This document shows, piece after piece, positions 61,642-64,000 of a stretch of 64,000 bases of DNA (position 1 is its first letter; every line of letters starts with the position of its first letter). The position numbers were made by a program, and so were the translations under genes. The DNA is from Pollutiaquabacter aromativorans (GTDB lineage: Bacteria > Bacteroidota > Bacteroidia > AKYH767-A > 2013-40CM-41-45). A model generated the notes under the pieces. It was not told the DNA's origin. It did not search any database and saw nothing but the letters and a program-made list of their open reading frames with translations. The stretch spans positions 2,294,001-2,358,000 of the forward strand of contig CP185379.1 of the NCBI GenBank assembly GCA_049177215.1, given 5' to 3'.

Positions 61642-63588
61642 ATGCCCAATTTCGCAGGAATACCTCACTTGCCTCATTTCAAGTCCATCGCACACGGACT
61701 GTTCTTTCTCCTTCTCGCGACACTGATCATCACTACCGGTTGCGGCTCCGATCGGGAAGGGGATGAGATCGGCGCTCTGCAACAGACCGAATACCCGGAG
61801 ACGTATGACGTCCGGAAAAATGAGTTTTACCAGATCCCGGGTGCCCGCGGACCGGAAGACAAATCCGTCCTGGCCGAACGTGTTCCCACCCGCTGGCAGA
61901 AATACTCCGGAGGCGCCGATAGTCGCCTCTGCGTCCTCCTGACCGACACGGCTTCCTCCTGGCTCGGTGTCGCGCATGGCCTGAAATCGTTCGGCATCCC
62001 GTTCAGCATCACCACCGACTACCGCGTCGCGCTGCAACATAAGGTCGTTATGGCGTACCCGGTGATCTCCGGAGCGGCACTGGCACCGGATGCTTTGCAG
62101 GCACTAGCCGCCTATCCGCGCAGTGGCGGCACCTTGATCGGCATCCAGGTTCTCGGAGCCTTGAACGAAGTGTTCGGATTCAAAGAGCCGGTTCCCTCCC
62201 GCCAGCATTTCGAAGTCAACATCGTCAACGACAGTTCCGCCATTACAGGAGAATTCACCGACCCGAAGGAGTTGCGCATTTCCCTCGGCAACAAAGAGCG
62301 TTTCAAGGAAACCATCGGTACGTACAGCTATAGCGGCAACCAATTGCCCGCACTCGCGGTGTACGAAGACAAGTCCGCCGCCGTCTCCTACAAATTGTAT
62401 GAAGGCGGGGCCGCGTATGCCTTCGGATTCGACATCGGTTATTTCATTCTAAAGGGACACAACAACCGGCACGAAGATTTCCATCACAACGTCGTCAACG
62501 AGTTCGAACCTTCGATCGATGTGATCATGCGCATGATCCGGAACATCTACCTCTCCGGCAACCCGGATGCCGCCTGGATTCCCACGGTACCGTACTTCAA
62601 GAATCTCTCCGTTGTCATCACGCACAACGTCAACTTCGGAAAAGCGCTGGATGAATCCGTCGAGTACGCCCGCAAGGAGCGTGAAGCCGGCATGCTCTCG
62701 ACCTACTTCATCCAGACCAAATACATCAACGACCGCAGTCCGTTCATCCTTTCCAAGGACGAAGACCTCACCCACCTCAAACAGATCCATGCCGTTGGTC
62801 ATGACCTGCAGAGCAATTCCGTGATCGGCTCGCCCTTGTTCGATCAGTTCGAACAGGGAACCGGCGACGAGACCTACCCGGATTACAAGCCTTACGTCAT
62901 GGCCTGGGACAAAACGTACCACGGTACGATCTTCGGCGAAATGCGTGTCAGCCGTTACCTCATCGATCGCATCGTGCCGGGCAACCAGACGCTGGCATTC
63001 CGCAATTCCTACCTCTACACGCCCTTCACCTACCCACAAAGCCTGCTCGCAACTGGTTACCGCTTCAGTTCATCGGTCGCGGCGAATGCGCACCTGACCC
63101 ATCTCCCCTTCCAGTTGAATTACAACCGAGAGTTCGACTCCGAACTGGAAGCGTTTGAATTCCCGGTTACGGACGACGATGAACTCCCGCCCTACAACAT
63201 CACACGGGCGCAATCCGCCATCCGGCTGGCGAAGAAAATCGCCCGCTACGGCGGTTGCTTTATCGGACAGGTTCACCCGAACGCACTCGGCTGGAAAGTC
63301 CAGAAAGCGTTCTACGATGATCTGAAAGACGAAGCCTGGTTTGGTACACTTCGGGATTTCGGTCTGTGGTGGACTGCCCGCAATGAAGTCAGCATCGACA
63401 TCACGCGCGAAGGCGCTCAACGGGTTGTTACAGTCAATGTGCCCAAACGGATGGAAGGCCTCGCGATCATGCTACCGATCCGCTCCACACCGGTAGCGGT
63501 CACTGGCGGCGGAAAATACTCCGTCGACGGCAAGCTGATCATCTTCGAATTGGCGGAAGGCACCATTCGGATCACCCTGAATAACTAA
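61642..63588 (+). CDS. Large lipoprotein with a polysaccharide deacetylase-like region
   Basis: The protein has 648 residues from the ATG at 61642. The lipoprotein signal ends LIITTGC (Cys34). Residues 85-300 look like a flavodoxin/GATase-like fold (LCVLLTDTASSWLGVAHGLKSF, YPRSGGTLIGIQVLG). Residues 320-530 have the layout of a NodB-type deacetylase (NLSVVITHNVNFGKALDESVEYARKE, HAVGHDLQSNSVIGSP), but the usual metal motifs are not clear. The last 60 residues are beta-rich. The family is known to me only as a hypothetical protein of Bacteroidota; activity is uncertain. It converges on mfd with 6 bases between. Confidence 0.55.
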   Translation: MPNFAGIPHLPHFKSIAHGLFFLLLATLIITTGCGSDREGDEIGALQQTEYPETYDVRKNEFYQIPGARGPEDKSVLAERVPTRWQKYSGGADSRLCVLLTDTASSWLGVAHGLKSFGIPFSITTDYRVALQHKVVMAYPVISGAALAPDALQALAAYPRSGGTLIGIQVLGALNEVFGFKEPVPSRQHFEVNIVNDSSAITGEFTDPKELRISLGNKERFKETIGTYSYSGNQLPALAVYEDKSAAVSYKLYEGGAAYAFGFDIGYFILKGHNNRHEDFHHNVVNEFEPSIDVIMRMIRNIYLSGNPDAAWIPTVPYFKNLSVVITHNVNFGKALDESVEYARKEREAGMLSTYFIQTKYINDRSPFILSKDEDLTHLKQIHAVGHDLQSNSVIGSPLFDQFEQGTGDETYPDYKPYVMAWDKTYHGTIFGEMRVSRYLIDRIVPGNQTLAFRNSYLYTPFTYPQSLLATGYRFSSSVAANAHLTHLPFQLNYNREFDSELEAFEFPVTDDDELPPYNITRAQSAIRLAKKIARYGGCFIGQVHPNALGWKVQKAFYDDLKDEAWFGTLRDFGLWWTARNEVSIDITREGAQRVVTVNVPKRMEGLAIMLPIRSTPVAVTGGGKYSVDGKLIIFELAEGTIRITLNN

Positions 63589-63594
63589 GCTGGT

Positions 63595-64000
63595 TTACTG
63601 TTCCGGATACGCGAGGATTTCGCGCAACACCGCGTTGGCATCGTCGACGCCCGGTACCGACTGAATCGTGATGGACAATTTGTCCTTCTCTTCTTTCAAG
63701 CGGCAACGGTTCGGATGCTTTTGCACATACCGGATCATGCGCATGAAAGCGATGGATTGGTAAAAAGGTGACTGCTGGTTGGTCACGAAGTTGCCGAAGA
63801 AGCGGCTGTTCTTCAATTGAATCTTCTCGAACCCAAGCTCCTCCGCGAGCCAGCGCAAACGGATCGTGTTAAGTAATTCGCTCGCCGGCTTGGGCAAGGG
63901 ACCAAACCGGTCGCGCAATTGCGCCTCATAGGCAACCAATTGCTCTTCACCGACCAGGCTGTCGATCTCTTTATACAACTGCAAACGCTCGGTCACGCTG
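63595..64000 (-). CDS. mfd: Transcription-repair coupling factor Mfd, C-terminal end
   Basis: The last 134 or so codons are visible; the gene continues past the window edge and the GTG at 63994-63996 is internal. The sequence ERLQLYKEIDSLVGEEQL, DRFGPLPKPASELL and LRWLAEELGFEKIQLKNSRF is the TRCF domain at the end of Mfd. Mfd removes stalled RNA polymerase and recruits UvrA. Confidence 0.9.
   Translation of the reverse strand, partial: SVTERLQLYKEIDSLVGEEQLVAYEAQLRDRFGPLPKPASELLNTIRLRWLAEELGFEKIQLKNSRFFGNFVTNQQSPFYQSIAFMRMIRYVQKHPNRCRLKEEKDKLSITIQSVPGVDDANAVLREILAYPEQ

Overview
The window comes from a chromosome of a Bacteroidota bacterium, probably environmental and moderately GC-rich. The evidence is type IX secretion (T9SS) sorting domains, SprB and PKD repeats, the gliding genes gldE and gldD, the order purH-mreBCD-mrdA-rodA, the small ribosomal protein with an AURKAIP1/COX24 domain, TAnnTTTG-type promoters, and almost no Shine-Dalgarno sequences. 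I cannot name the genus from sequence alone.

Layout. 1-3136: surface-protein genes on the minus strand (a partial BNR-like protein, a T9SS protein, and a frameshifted SprB-repeat protein); bases 1 to about 2036 are visibly more AT-rich than the rest. 3.3-7.2 kb: a SRPBCC protein, then the HU / TPR / small ribosomal protein / RNase G cluster. 7.4-11.7 kb: ChrA, DoxX and a haem-motif lipoprotein in one operon, a BNR-type T9SS protein and an AraC regulator. 11.7-19.8 kb: mutY, ssb, a fused gldE-gldD and rlmD on the plus strand, with a block of five minus-strand accessory genes between mutY and ssb. 19.8-23.1 kb: ctaA, an outer-membrane protein and coaX. 23.2-26.8 kb: tRNA-Phe, a lone receiver protein, a four-helix-bundle protein, a large unknown protein and a small secreted protein. 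26.8-32.6 kb: a giant protein with 19 PKD domains. 32.7-44.97 kb: histidine kinase, gpmI, a TonB-dependent receptor with a His-rich partner, an M20 peptidase with one frameshift, an M16 peptidase, an EamA transporter and a DEAD-box-type helicase. 45-52.2 kb: an M13 peptidase, then lptC, two small membrane proteins, a CNNM/CBS protein and a periplasmic PpiD-like foldase. 52.3-60.1 kb: a haem-motif lipoprotein, then the cell-shape operon read leftwards from purH through mreB, mreC, mreD, mrdA (PBP2) and rodA. 60.2-64 kb: a MacB/FtsX-type permease, a large lipoprotein and the C-terminal end of mfd.

The most unusual structure is a family of degenerate 7-bp tandem arrays in five intergenic regions. 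Nearly every heptamer carries a stop trinucleotide. In three places the array starts at, or includes, the TAG stop codon of the upstream gene. Several are arranged as opposed arms that could fold into long hairpins. The second is an uninterrupted GldE-GldD fusion with a lipoprotein signal in the middle of the protein. No CRISPR array, integrase, insertion sequence or rRNA operon was seen. No gene-free stretch exceeds 300 bases; the longest gaps are 7175-7464 (HU promoter, otherwise nothing recognised), 25955-26239 (nothing recognised), 24219-24496 (repeat array and terminator) and 48342-48592 (repeat arrays).
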